NCBI GenBank assembly: GCA_947625375.1
Contig: CANQOC010000008.1
Coordinates: forward strand, 1-64,000
DNA: 64,000 bases
Reading direction: 5' to 3'
Source of the DNA: an uncultured Clostridia bacterium
Lineage (GTDB): Bacteria > Bacillota > Clostridia > Oscillospirales > Ruminococcaceae
Numbering within the stretch: the stretch's first letter is position 1; each line of letters begins with the position of its first letter. The position numbers were made by a program, and so were the translations under genes. Below are positions 26,201-36,421 of the stretch, one piece after another. The notes beneath the pieces are model-generated. The model searched no databases. It was not told the origin of the DNA and saw nothing but the letters and a program-made list of their open reading frames with translations.

Positions 26201-26625
26201 AGCTTTTCCGCCAGAAGGTCGACGGCTTCGAGATAGCCGTCAGTGCCGTGACCCGAAATTGTGGCGATACAGGCGGGTCTGAGGTAGCTTATCTGTCGGA
26301 ATTCCTCGCGCTTGTCGATCTCGGATATATGCACCTCGACGGTCGGGACGGACACCGCTTTTATCGCGTCGAGAAGCGCGACGCTCGTGTGAGTATATGC
26401 CCCGGGGTTGATGACGATGCCGTCGAAATTGCGGTATGCCTCCTGAATCCAGTCGACAAGAGTCCCCTCGTGGTTAGACTGCCGGCAGTCGACGTAAAGT
26501 CCCTTAGCTTTACAGTGCTCCTCAATCTTCTTTATAAGTGAGTCATATGTTTCGCGGCCGTAGATGTCGGGTTCGCGTATGCCGAGCATATTGAGGTTTG
26601 GTCCGTTAAGCACTAAAATCTTCAT
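26197..26625 (-). CDS. aroQ: 3-dehydroquinate dehydratase, type II
   Basis: A 142-residue dodecameric-type dehydratase. Diagnostic opening ILVLNGPNLNMLGIREPDIYG with the catalytic Tyr, QSNHEG near 55, INPGAYTHTSVAL near 78 and VEVHISEI near 100. It converts 3-dehydroquinate to 3-dehydroshikimate. It overlaps aroA and aroE-aroK by 4 bases each. Confidence 0.95.
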   Translation of the reverse strand: MKILVLNGPNLNMLGIREPDIYGRETYDSLIKKIEEHCKAKGLYVDCRQSNHEGTLVDWIQEAYRNFDGIVINPGAYTHTSVALLDAIKAVSVPTVEVHISEIDKREEFRQISYLRPACIATISGHGTDGYLEAVDLLAEKL

Positions 26626-27860
26626 CCTAAAAGCCTTTCTATAATAAGTTTCGCGTTTTCCTCTGCACCGTCGACCGGCTCTATGACGGCGTCGGCGGTC
26701 GATATGTATCTGTCATGCCGCTCGGCATATCTCTTTCGGATTGCCTCTTTGTCCGAGGCTGTCGGGCGGTCTGCTGTCGGCGTGAGCCAGTCTGGGTCTC
26801 TGTCAAGGAATACTACTTTACAGTTCTGCCTCATCGCGGCGACGTTTTCGTCGCGGAGAATCGCTCCCCCGCCGGTCGAGATGATGACCCCCGAGCGGCG
26901 GCAGACGTCGCGCAGGACCTCGGTCTCGATGTCGCGGAAGGCCGCTTCGCCGTCCTTTTCAAAGATTTCGGGGATTTCGCGGCCCGTCCGGCGGACGATT
27001 TCGTCGTCGGTGTCGATAAGCTCGCGTCCGAGAAGCTGAGAAAGATATCTTCCGGCGGCGGACTTCCCGCTCGCGGGCATTCCGGTCAGCGCGATGTTCT
27101 CTTTCATCTTTAAAACCTCTCCGAAAATCCGCTCGATTTCGCTCTTCGGAATGGTGACATCGCGGAAGATTTCGGAGGCATAGACCGCCTGCGCCACAAG
27201 CATATAGAGTCCGCCCTCGGCGTTGATTCCCCGTGAGCGCGCGTCAAGGACGAGCTGTGACCTCAGCGGGTTAAAGACCGCGTCGACGACGCCCTCGAGG
27301 CGGGTGAAGCAGTCGAGCCGTATCGGCGAGCCGTAGTTTTCGGGGAACATTCCGACCGGAGTCGTGTTGATGATGACCTCGGCGTGTGAATAATCCGCCG
27401 TCGCGGAGTCATAGCTTATTGAACCCTCGGACGGCTTTCTCGACACGGCGGCGACGGTCTTCGCGCCGAGGTCCTTCGACAAAACCTGTGCCGTGACCGA
27501 TGTCCCGCCGGTCCCGAGGACGAGAACGGTCTTCCCGGAAAGGGAAAGTCCCATTCTTTCAATCAGCGCCTTCATGCCGAAATAGTCGGTATTATAGCCG
27601 AAAAGCCTGCCGCCCCGGTTGACGACGGTGTTGACCGAGCCGATTCGCGCGGCGATGTCGTTCATTCCGTCGAGATAGGGTATGACGTCCTTTTTATACG
27701 GGATTGTCACGTTTATGCCGAGAAAATCCCGCTTTTTCATAAAGCTGTCGAGCTCGCTTTCGGGGACTTCGCGGAGACGGTAATCGTAGCCGCCGATGAG
27801 CGAATGTATTTCCCCGGAAAAGCTGTGCCCCAGCTTTCTTGCGATACAGCCGTAGTCCAT
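26622..27860 (-). CDS. aroE-aroK: Shikimate dehydrogenase-shikimate kinase fusion
   Basis: A 412-residue bifunctional protein. Residues 1-250 are AroE: shikimate-binding KLGHSFSGEIHS, VTIPYKKDVI with catalytic Lys, and the NADP loop VLGTGGTS. Residues 252-412 are AroK: P-loop ALTGMPASGKSA, DTDDEIVRR, the shikimate-binding STGGGAI and the lid ADRPTA. It catalyses two consecutive steps, dehydroshikimate to shikimate 3-phosphate. ATG 27860 has GGAG at 5 bases. Inner Met252 has no clear ribosome site, so separate AroK is unlikely. Confidence 0.93.
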   Translation of the reverse strand: MDYGCIARKLGHSFSGEIHSLIGGYDYRLREVPESELDSFMKKRDFLGINVTIPYKKDVIPYLDGMNDIAARIGSVNTVVNRGGRLFGYNTDYFGMKALIERMGLSLSGKTVLVLGTGGTSVTAQVLSKDLGAKTVAAVSRKPSEGSISYDSATADYSHAEVIINTTPVGMFPENYGSPIRLDCFTRLEGVVDAVFNPLRSQLVLDARSRGINAEGGLYMLVAQAVYASEIFRDVTIPKSEIERIFGEVLKMKENIALTGMPASGKSAAGRYLSQLLGRELIDTDDEIVRRTGREIPEIFEKDGEAAFRDIETEVLRDVCRRSGVIISTGGGAILRDENVAAMRQNCKVVFLDRDPDWLTPTADRPTASDKEAIRKRYAERHDRYISTADAVIEPVDGAEENAKLIIERLLG

Positions 27861-27862
27861 AG

Positions 27863-28966
27863 TCACTCCGCCCCTCCCGCAAGCATGTCGGTGCCGAAGC
27901 GCATCGCCAGAAGGTCGCAGAGCACAACCGCCGCGACGCTGTCGACGACGACCCGCGCGCGGTGAATTATCGCGGGGTCATGCCGGCCCTTCAGCGTCAG
28001 GACCGCGTTTTCCCGGCTGATGCAGTCAACCGTCTCCTGCGGGCGGAAAATCGACGGTGTCGGCTTTACCGCGCAGCTGAAAATCAGGGGCATGCCGTTT
28101 GTGATGCCGCCGTTGATTCCGCCGGCGTGATTCGTCTTGGTGGTGACGGCGCCGCTCTCCGAGGCGGTCAGCGCGTCGTTCGCCTCGCTCCCCCTCATGT
28201 CGCAGAGGGCAAAGCCGTCGCCGAACTGTACGCCCTTGACGGCGGGAATTCCGAACAGAGCGTGCGCCAGAAGCCCCTCGGCGGTGTCGAAAATAGGCTC
28301 ACCGACGCCGGCGGGAAAGCCGGTGACGGCGGTCTCGAGGACTCCCCCGACGCTGTCGCCTTCGGCAGCCGCAGCTTCGATTTTTTCGACCATCGCCGTC
28401 GCAATCTCGGGGTCGAGGACGGCAAAATTAAGCGAGTTAAGCATATCTATCTCCTCGGGGATATTCCCGAACTCGCGGTCCGAGATTCCTCCGCAGGACT
28501 TTATATGAGTGCCGATTTTGATTCCGCGGCGCGAAAGCGCGGATATTGTGATTGCGCCCGCCGCGACAATCGCCGCGGTGACGCGTCCGCTGAAATGACC
28601 GCCGCCGCGAAAGTCCTCGAAGCCGTGGTATTTAAGGTTTCCGGTGTAGTCGGCATGACCCGGGCGGGCAAGCCGGGGCGCGTCGGAATAGTCGGAGCTC
28701 TTGGTGTTCTCGTTGGGGATGGTGATTGTAATCGGGGTGCCGGTGGTCATGCCGTTGAAGACGCCGCTCAGGATTGAGAAGCGGTCGGCCTCGACCCTCG
28801 GGGTGGATATCTTCCCGGCGGGGCGGCGCTTTGACAGCTGTGCCGCGATAAATTCCTCATCGACGGGGATTCCGGGCGCAAGACCGTCGAGGACGGCTCC
28901 GACCGCGGGACCGTGACTTTCTCCGAAGACGGTCAGGGAAACGCTTGTGCCGATGGTGTTCTTCAT
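27863..28966 (-). CDS. aroC: Chorismate synthase
   Basis: A 367-residue FMN-dependent lyase forming chorismate. Conserved GESHGPAVG near residue 12, the RPGHADYTGNLKYHG block with DFRGGGHFSGR near 120 and GGINGGITNG near 275 are all present. It overlaps the upstream mutase-aroB gene by 4 bases and ends 2 bases before the chosen aroE-aroK start, pointing to tight coupling. Confidence 0.95.
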   Translation of the reverse strand: MKNTIGTSVSLTVFGESHGPAVGAVLDGLAPGIPVDEEFIAAQLSKRRPAGKISTPRVEADRFSILSGVFNGMTTGTPITITIPNENTKSSDYSDAPRLARPGHADYTGNLKYHGFEDFRGGGHFSGRVTAAIVAAGAITISALSRRGIKIGTHIKSCGGISDREFGNIPEEIDMLNSLNFAVLDPEIATAMVEKIEAAAAEGDSVGGVLETAVTGFPAGVGEPIFDTAEGLLAHALFGIPAVKGVQFGDGFALCDMRGSEANDALTASESGAVTTKTNHAGGINGGITNGMPLIFSCAVKPTPSIFRPQETVDCISRENAVLTLKGRHDPAIIHRARVVVDSVAAVVLCDLLAMRFGTDMLAGGAE

Positions 28967-30255
28967 TTGGAATCCTCCCCGAAAAATTCTTCAAGCTCGG
29001 CGAACAGCTCGCCGAATTCTATCTTTTGGGAAACATAGCTCCCCGCTTCGTTTACTCTTATGACCGTGACCCCGCCGCCCTCAGACTTCTTGTCGTGGAG
29101 CATCGCGGACTTTACCGCCGCGAAGTCGGCCTCGGTCCCTGTCGGCAGTCCGAGGGACAAAAGCACGCGTTCAAGCCGCTTTCTGACCTCGGGCGAGCAC
29201 ATCGGCAGCATACCGATTGCGACACATTCGCCGTGATAAAGCCGCCCGTTTTCGGCGGTCTCGATTCCGTGCCCGACAGTATGCCCGAAGTTCAGGACCT
29301 TTCGGAGTCCCGATTCCTTTTCGTCCTTTTCGACGACCGTCTTTTTTATGACGAGCGAGCGGCGGATTATTTCGTCGAGGTTTTCCTCCCAATCGCCGCG
29401 CTCGAATATCCCGAAGAGGTCTTTGTCAAAGCAGAGCGACATCTTTATCGCTTCGGCGAGTCCTCCCGCGACCTGTCTCTTATCGAGCGTCTTCAGGACG
29501 TCGGGGTCGATGAGGACGAATTTTGGCTGCCAGAACGCGCCGACGGTGTTTTTATAGCCGTCGAGGTCGACCGCGACCTTTCCGCCGATTGACGAGTCAA
29601 TCTGTGACAGAGTTGTCGTCGGAATGTTATAGAAGTCGATTCCGCGCATATACGCCGAGGCGGCAAATCCCGCCAAATCGCCGATTACTCCCCCGCCGAC
29701 CGCGACGACGCAGTCCTTTCGGGTGAATTCCTTTTCGAGCATCGCCTTTAACAGCACCCGGAAGCTTTCGAGGCACTTTGTCTTCTCGCCCTGCGGCAGC
29801 GTGACGACAAGGGGGTCCTTGCACTGCCGCGCGACCGTTTCGGCGTATTCCGGCGGAACCCCGTCGTCGGTGACGACAAGGACCTTTCGGTCGAGATTCA
29901 TGTGCTCCGAAGCGTTTTTAAGCTCTCCGCGGCGGATTAAAATATTGTAGCTCCGGTCGCCGAGCGAGAGGGTGACGGTGTCGGGCGAAGAAAACTCCGC
30001 CGAGCGCTGATAGCTCTTCGAGACGTCCATCACGTCGCGCAGAAAGTCGGCATATAGCCCCCTAAGCTCCTCGGGGACGTATTTCTGGTTGTTCTCGATG
30101 ACGGCGGCCTCGCGCGAGGTGTCGATGACCGGGAGACCGTGCTCCCTTTTGTATTCGCTGACCTCGCGGACCGAGTTCATACGCTCGACCCAAAGCTCCG
30201 CCATTTTCCTGTCGACTTCGTTTATCCTTTCCCGTGCGCTTTCAAGCTTATCCAT
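28963..30255 (-). CDS. aroB: Chorismate mutase-3-dehydroquinate synthase fusion
   Basis: A 430-residue fusion. Residues 1-85 form an AroQ-class chorismate mutase helix bundle (ESARERINEVDRKMAELWVERM, YKREHGLPVIDTSREA). Residues 92-430 form AroB: NAD loop VVAVGGGVIGDLAGFAAS, TTLSQIDSSIGGKV, and metal-binding His in NFGHTVGHGIE. AroB closes DAHP into dehydroquinate; the mutase turns chorismate into prephenate, so the fusion joins the second and the first post-chorismate steps. ATG 30255 follows GGAGG. It is the first gene behind the Phe/Tyr leader. Confidence 0.92.
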   Translation of the reverse strand: MDKLESARERINEVDRKMAELWVERMNSVREVSEYKREHGLPVIDTSREAAVIENNQKYVPEELRGLYADFLRDVMDVSKSYQRSAEFSSPDTVTLSLGDRSYNILIRRGELKNASEHMNLDRKVLVVTDDGVPPEYAETVARQCKDPLVVTLPQGEKTKCLESFRVLLKAMLEKEFTRKDCVVAVGGGVIGDLAGFAASAYMRGIDFYNIPTTTLSQIDSSIGGKVAVDLDGYKNTVGAFWQPKFVLIDPDVLKTLDKRQVAGGLAEAIKMSLCFDKDLFGIFERGDWEENLDEIIRRSLVIKKTVVEKDEKESGLRKVLNFGHTVGHGIETAENGRLYHGECVAIGMLPMCSPEVRKRLERVLLSLGLPTGTEADFAAVKSAMLHDKKSEGGGVTVIRVNEAGSYVSQKIEFGELFAELEEFFGEDSK

Positions 30256-30279
30256 TATAAATCCTCCGCGGTATATTTC

Positions 30280-30347
30280 AAAAAAATGCTCCACTTTATT
30301 CAACACGAATAAGCAGTGGAGCAAATAACTTTACTCTGCTGCTTATT
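30280..30347 (-). terminator. Attenuator of the aromatic operon: terminator and alternative antiterminator
   Basis: On the minus strand TGCTCCACT (30323-30315) and AGTGGAGCA (30295-30287) form a terminator stem followed by seven T. An exclusive alternative is AATAAGCAG (30347-30339) with CTGCTTATT (30316-30308), nine perfect pairs, which uses the terminator's loop and two of its stem bases. The 5' antiterminator arm includes the stop codon of the leader peptide, so a ribosome at the stop would mask it and favour termination. Confidence 0.8.
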
Positions 30348-30378
30348 TAAAGTAATAAAAATAGAATACCGTAAACAT
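30343..30378 (-). CDS. Phe/Tyr-rich leader peptide of the aromatic operon
   Basis: Eleven codons, MFTVFYFYYFK, with four Phe and three Tyr, preceded by GAGGGG at a proper distance. This is the classic composition of an attenuation leader. Stalling on Phe or Tyr codons leaves the downstream antiterminator arm free and the operon on; smooth translation to TAA (30345-30343) turns it off. It accords with an operon that makes prephenate and the tyrosine precursor. Confidence 0.8.
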   Translation of the reverse strand: MFTVFYFYYFK

Positions 30379-30401
30379 AAAATCGCCCCTCAGTTTCAAC
30401 T

Positions 30402-30430
30402 ATTGTACGCCTTTAAACGCATAAAGTCAA
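30402..30430 (-). promoter_or_regulatory. Promoter of the aromatic operon
   Basis: Minus-strand TTGACT (30430-30425) and TACAAT (30407-30402), spacer 17 bases, placing the start site about 15-20 bases before the leader peptide ATG. Confidence 0.7.
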
Positions 30431-30529
30431 GAGAATTTTTCAAAATAGCGGCGTTTCGGCGGATATATGGTAGCTTTTCAACAGTATTCAACGAAAAAAG
30501 GGGCGGCGGCTTTGTCAGGTTGACAGAAA

Positions 30530-32745
<2,216 letters not shown>

Positions 32746-32778
32746 CGTCGCCCCTCCTTTCGGCAGTTATTATAAAGC

Positions 32779-33999
32779 TTATCTGTCGCAATAGCTTGAT
32801 ATAATCTGTTCGGGCAGGTATTTTTTGATGAAGTCGCTCGACCTCGCGGTCCTGATTGCTTCTTCGAGGTCGCGCGGAAGCGCCTTATAGTCCTTCAGAA
32901 CGCTTTCGTCGGCGGAATAGATGTCGAAGTCGGCGGGAAGCGGAAGCTCGGCATCTTCTTTTAGACCCTCGAGTCCCGCGAGAATCAGCAGCGCAAAGCA
33001 AAGATAGGGGTTTGAGAGCGAGTCGGGAGAGCGGAGCTCGGCGGCTCTGAGGTCCTGTGACTCGCCAATCGGTGCGGGAATGCGAATCAGCTGTGAGCGG
33101 TTCTCGCCCGACCATGTGATGTATTTCGGCGCCTTGTTTGCGCCGAGCCTCAAGTATGACTCGTCGGAGGTGTTGAAGAAGAGGGTCATATCGGGGATTC
33201 GCTTTAAAATTCCGGCGATGACCTTCGGCAAAAGCTCGCCGCGCTCGTTGTGCGCAACCGAAATCTTAATGTGGAAGCCGTTGCCCGAGCGGTTCTTTAT
33301 CGGCTTCGGAGAGAAGTCGGCAAAGAGGCCGTTACGCGCGGCAATCGTGCTGACGACCGAGCGGAAGGTCACGGCGTCGTCGGCGGCGGTAAGCGGGTCG
33401 GAGCGCCGGAAGTCGATTTCGTTCTGTCCGGGACCCTCGGCGTGATGCGAGCTTTCGGGGATGATTCCCATTCTTTCGAGGTCGAGACAGATTTCGCGGC
33501 GGACGTTCTCCCCCTTATCGGCGGGGGCGATGTCCATATACCCGGCGGTGTCATAGGGAACCGAGGTCGGCTCGCCCTTTTCGTCCCGCTCAAAGAGATA
33601 GAACTCGGTCTCGGAGCCGATATAAAAGCTGTACCCCTCGGCCTCGGCAAGCTCGACCGCCTTTATCAAAAGGCTTCTTGTGTCGGGGAGGAATTCCTTC
33701 CCGTCGGGATAGGTTATCGTGCAGAACATGCGCACGACCCTTCCGTGCTCGGGGCGCCAAGGGAGAATCGCGAGGGTTGAGGGGTCGGGATGAAGAAACA
33801 GGTCGGAGCGGACCACTCCCCCGAAGCCGGCGATTGCCGACGCGTCGATGGCGATGCCGTATTTAAAGGCGCGCTCGAGCTCGCCCGGCATTATGGATAT
33901 GTTCTTCTGGTGCCCGAAGACGTCGACGAAAGCGAGACGGATAAACTTTACGTCCTCTTCGGCAACATACTGCATGGTCTCTTCCGCTGTATACCTCAT
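32779..33999 (-). CDS. glnA: Glutamine synthetase type I (short form)
   Basis: A 406-residue GSI. Beta-grasp N-terminal domain, then the catalytic core with metal motif GSETEFYLF, EGPGQNEIDFR, GNGFHIKIS and NRSQLIRIP. It makes glutamine from glutamate, ammonia and ATP. Usual GSI chains are about 440 residues; this one ends early (IISSYCDR) and lacks the normal C-terminal tail, as well as the adenylylation-loop extension. It follows the split glutamate synthase genes in one operon, giving a GS-GOGAT unit. Confidence 0.9.
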   Translation of the reverse strand: MRYTAEETMQYVAEEDVKFIRLAFVDVFGHQKNISIMPGELERAFKYGIAIDASAIAGFGGVVRSDLFLHPDPSTLAILPWRPEHGRVVRMFCTITYPDGKEFLPDTRSLLIKAVELAEAEGYSFYIGSETEFYLFERDEKGEPTSVPYDTAGYMDIAPADKGENVRREICLDLERMGIIPESSHHAEGPGQNEIDFRRSDPLTAADDAVTFRSVVSTIAARNGLFADFSPKPIKNRSGNGFHIKISVAHNERGELLPKVIAGILKRIPDMTLFFNTSDESYLRLGANKAPKYITWSGENRSQLIRIPAPIGESQDLRAAELRSPDSLSNPYLCFALLILAGLEGLKEDAELPLPADFDIYSADESVLKDYKALPRDLEEAIRTARSSDFIKKYLPEQIISSYCDR

Positions 34000-34013
34000 T
34001 CCGATTCTCCTTA

Positions 34014-34733
34014 TCAGTTTTGTACATACATCTGTTTATACGGGTTCTTGCTGTCGGGAGTGATTACGGTGAAGTCCGAATTCATAAGCTCATCGGCGTT
34101 CTTTCCGAACAGCCTGCAATACTCTTCGACATATTTCTTTATTTCGGCGAGGTCTTCCGGGGACGCGGGTCTCGCCGTAACCTGTTTCGGGAAGGAAATT
34201 TCCGAACAGTCGGAGCGGAGAAAGAGCTTTCCGCCGTGCATTCCCGTGCTCGGGAAGTTTCCGACAATCGGGTGACCGTCTTCGTTCAGACCGAGGACGA
34301 TTATAAGTCCGCCGGCCTGATATTCCCCGAGAAAGCTTCCGGTGCGTCCGCCGATTACCATAACCGGGACCTTGTCGCGGTATGCCTTCATATGGATACC
34401 GGCGCGGTAGCCGGCGTTGTCGCGGACATATATCTCTCCGCCGCGCATGGCGTATCCGGCGGCGTCGCCGATAGAGCCGTGAACAACAATCCTTCCGGCG
34501 TTCATGGTGTCGCCGACGGCGTCCTGTGTGTTCCCGAAGACCTCGATTCCGCCGCCGTTGAGGTATGCCCCGAGGGCGTTCCCCGGAGTGCCGTATATCT
34601 TTATTTCGCGGTGTCCCATTCCCGCGGCGATGAATCTCTGTCCGAGGCAGCCGCGGATTTCGCAGTCGCCCGTATCTCTTATTATAGCATTAAGTTCCGA
34701 AAATTCAAGGTTTTTTGCGTCAATAGTTTTCAT
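34014..34733 (-). CDS. Glutamate synthase GXGXG-domain subunit
   Basis: A 239-residue right-handed beta-helix protein with repeated Gly-rich turns (GAYLNGGGIEVFGNTQDAVGDTM), corresponding to the C-terminal domain of the large GltB chain. In archaeal-type glutamate synthase this domain is a separate polypeptide, and the GATase and FMN subunits are encoded upstream. It has a structural role. ATG 34733 overlaps the stop of the oxidoreductase gene. Confidence 0.88.
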   Translation of the reverse strand: MKTIDAKNLEFSELNAIIRDTGDCEIRGCLGQRFIAAGMGHREIKIYGTPGNALGAYLNGGGIEVFGNTQDAVGDTMNAGRIVVHGSIGDAAGYAMRGGEIYVRDNAGYRAGIHMKAYRDKVPVMVIGGRTGSFLGEYQAGGLIIVLGLNEDGHPIVGNFPSTGMHGGKLFLRSDCSEISFPKQVTARPASPEDLAEIKKYVEEYCRLFGKNADELMNSDFTVITPDSKNPYKQMYVQN

Positions 34734-35965
34734 CACACAACGCCTCCAAGCTTCTGAGTGCGGTATTCCTTTCCGAACGGGGCAAGCGCCGGCGCGCTTT
34801 TAAGCGTATCGAAGTCGACCGAATCGAGCGGAGTTTTGTTCCGTATCATCGCGGTATAGATTCCCGCGCGGTCGCAGTCGCCGATAATCATAAATCCCTT
34901 TAAAAGATTGTCCTCGGTATAGAGCCGCTTTATTCCCGACTCGGTTTTTTCCTCGTAGCACTCACCGGTATAGCTTCCCGCGCTCATGCAGTGAAGTCCG
35001 CCGAAGCCGATTGAGTTCATCGGGAGCATATTGTCGAGCTTTTCGCTTCCTCCCGCCATGTTCACTCCGGCACAGTGCCCCTGCATATAGGCGAGCGGCA
35101 TTATTGCCATGACCTTTTTCGCGCCGCTCGTCGAGTCGGTCGCTTCGACACAGTCCCCGGCGGCATATACGCCCGGAAGGCTTGTCGCCATCTTTTCGTC
35201 GGTGACGATTCCGCGGTTGACCTCTCCGCCGGCGTCCTTGACGAGCGACGTATTCGCCCTGACGCCGACCGCGGTGACGAGGACGTCGAACGAAACAGTC
35301 TTCCCGCTCTTCATCTCGGCAGTATTGCCGTCGAAGCGGGCGACGGTGTCGTCGAGGAGGAATTCAACCCCCATGCTCTCAAGCTTTTTCTGCATATATG
35401 ACGCGCAGCCGGCGTCGAGAATGCTCGAGAGGACGCGGGGCGCAAGATCGCAGACGGTGATTTTTTTGCACCGTCCGATGATTCCCTCGGCGCACTTCAG
35501 GCCGATGAGTCCCGCGCCGACAATCAGTACGCTCGATTCGGGGCAGAGGTCGGCTTCGAGCGCCCTTGCGTCGTCAAGGGTCATGAAAGCGTGCCTCTTC
35601 GGGACGGTGTCGAGACCTTCGATCGGCGGTACGAACGGAGTTGAACCCGCCGCGACGCAGACGGCGTCGTATGAAAGCGTCTTCCCGCCCGAAAGAGCGA
35701 CCGTCTTTTTTTCGGGGTCAAGCTTTTCGGCGGTCTCGCCGTAGAGGACGGTCACGCCGTTTTTTTCGTAAAAATCGCGGGGGCGGTATAACATTCTCTC
35801 CTCGTCGGTCTTTCCCTCTAAAAGATAGGAGATGAGCGGGCGGGAATAGACGTGATGCCTCTCCTTCGATATGACGGTGATTTTTCCGTCGGGGTCGGCC
35901 GAACGGATTCCCTCGATTGCGCCGACTGCCGCCGCGCCGTTTCCGATAATAACATAGCTGCTCAT
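34733..35965 (-). CDS. FAD/NAD(P)-dependent oxidoreductase of the glutamate synthase cluster
   Basis: A 410-residue Pyr_redox_2 flavoprotein: N-terminal FAD motif YVIIGNGAAAVGAIEG, the second nucleotide loop SVLIVGAGLIGLKCAEGI near 150 and the conserved GVYAAGDCVEA near 270. It resembles NADH-dependent rubredoxin/nitrite reductase-type reductases rather than E. coli GltD. In context it should pass electrons from NAD(P)H through the ferredoxin subunit to the FMN subunit; this is inference. Start ATG 35965, seven bases after the ferredoxin gene. Confidence 0.82.
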   Translation of the reverse strand: MSSYVIIGNGAAAVGAIEGIRSADPDGKITVISKERHHVYSRPLISYLLEGKTDEERMLYRPRDFYEKNGVTVLYGETAEKLDPEKKTVALSGGKTLSYDAVCVAAGSTPFVPPIEGLDTVPKRHAFMTLDDARALEADLCPESSVLIVGAGLIGLKCAEGIIGRCKKITVCDLAPRVLSSILDAGCASYMQKKLESMGVEFLLDDTVARFDGNTAEMKSGKTVSFDVLVTAVGVRANTSLVKDAGGEVNRGIVTDEKMATSLPGVYAAGDCVEATDSTSGAKKVMAIMPLAYMQGHCAGVNMAGGSEKLDNMLPMNSIGFGGLHCMSAGSYTGECYEEKTESGIKRLYTEDNLLKGFMIIGDCDRAGIYTAMIRNKTPLDSVDFDTLKSAPALAPFGKEYRTQKLGGVV

Positions 35966-35972
35966 GTCTTCG

Positions 35973-36404
35973 TTACCCCCTGTCCTCATAGATAATCGCC
36001 CTGTTGGGGCAGCCCTTTACGCACGCCGGCTCGCCGCAGCTGTTTTCAAGGCAGAGCTCGCACTTCTGGACCGCGCCGTGCTCCCCCTCGCGGATACAGC
36101 CGTAGGGGCAGACGAGGACACAGGTCAGGCAGCCGACGCATTTGCTGTGGTCGACCTTTACCGCGCCGTCTTGGATTGAAAGCGCGCCGGAAATGCAGCT
36201 TTTTACGCAAATCGGGTCGGTGCAGTGGCGGCAGGAGACCGCAAAGTTGATGTCGCCGTCCTGTTCGACGACGATGTTCGGGCGGACGGTCTTCTTGCGA
36301 AGCGCCTTTATCATGTCGCTCTCGCCGGAATTGGCGAACGCGCAGTTATATTCACAGAGGTGACAGCCGAGGCACCATTTTTCGTTTACATATACACGTT
36401 TCAT
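35973..36404 (-). CDS. 4Fe-4S dicluster ferredoxin subunit
   Basis: A 143-residue HycB/NapG-like electron-transfer protein with many Cys: CLGCHLCEYNC at the N-terminus, CRHCTDPICVKSC near 60, CVGCLTCVLVCPYGC near 90 and CELCLENSC near 115, enough for about four clusters. Start ATG 36404 with GGAGGGTG upstream; the longer N-terminus is spurious. It lies between the FMN subunit and the flavin oxidoreductase and likely links them. Confidence 0.85.
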   Translation of the reverse strand: MKRVYVNEKWCLGCHLCEYNCAFANSGESDMIKALRKKTVRPNIVVEQDGDINFAVSCRHCTDPICVKSCISGALSIQDGAVKVDHSKCVGCLTCVLVCPYGCIREGEHGAVQKCELCLENSCGEPACVKGCPNRAIIYEDRG

Positions 36405-36421
36405 TATTATCACCCTCCGTC

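Noticed and set aside
30256-30430. T-box leader on the aromatic operon
   Set aside because: The leader is far too short and lacks the T-box consensus; the peptide and alternative stems explain the region.
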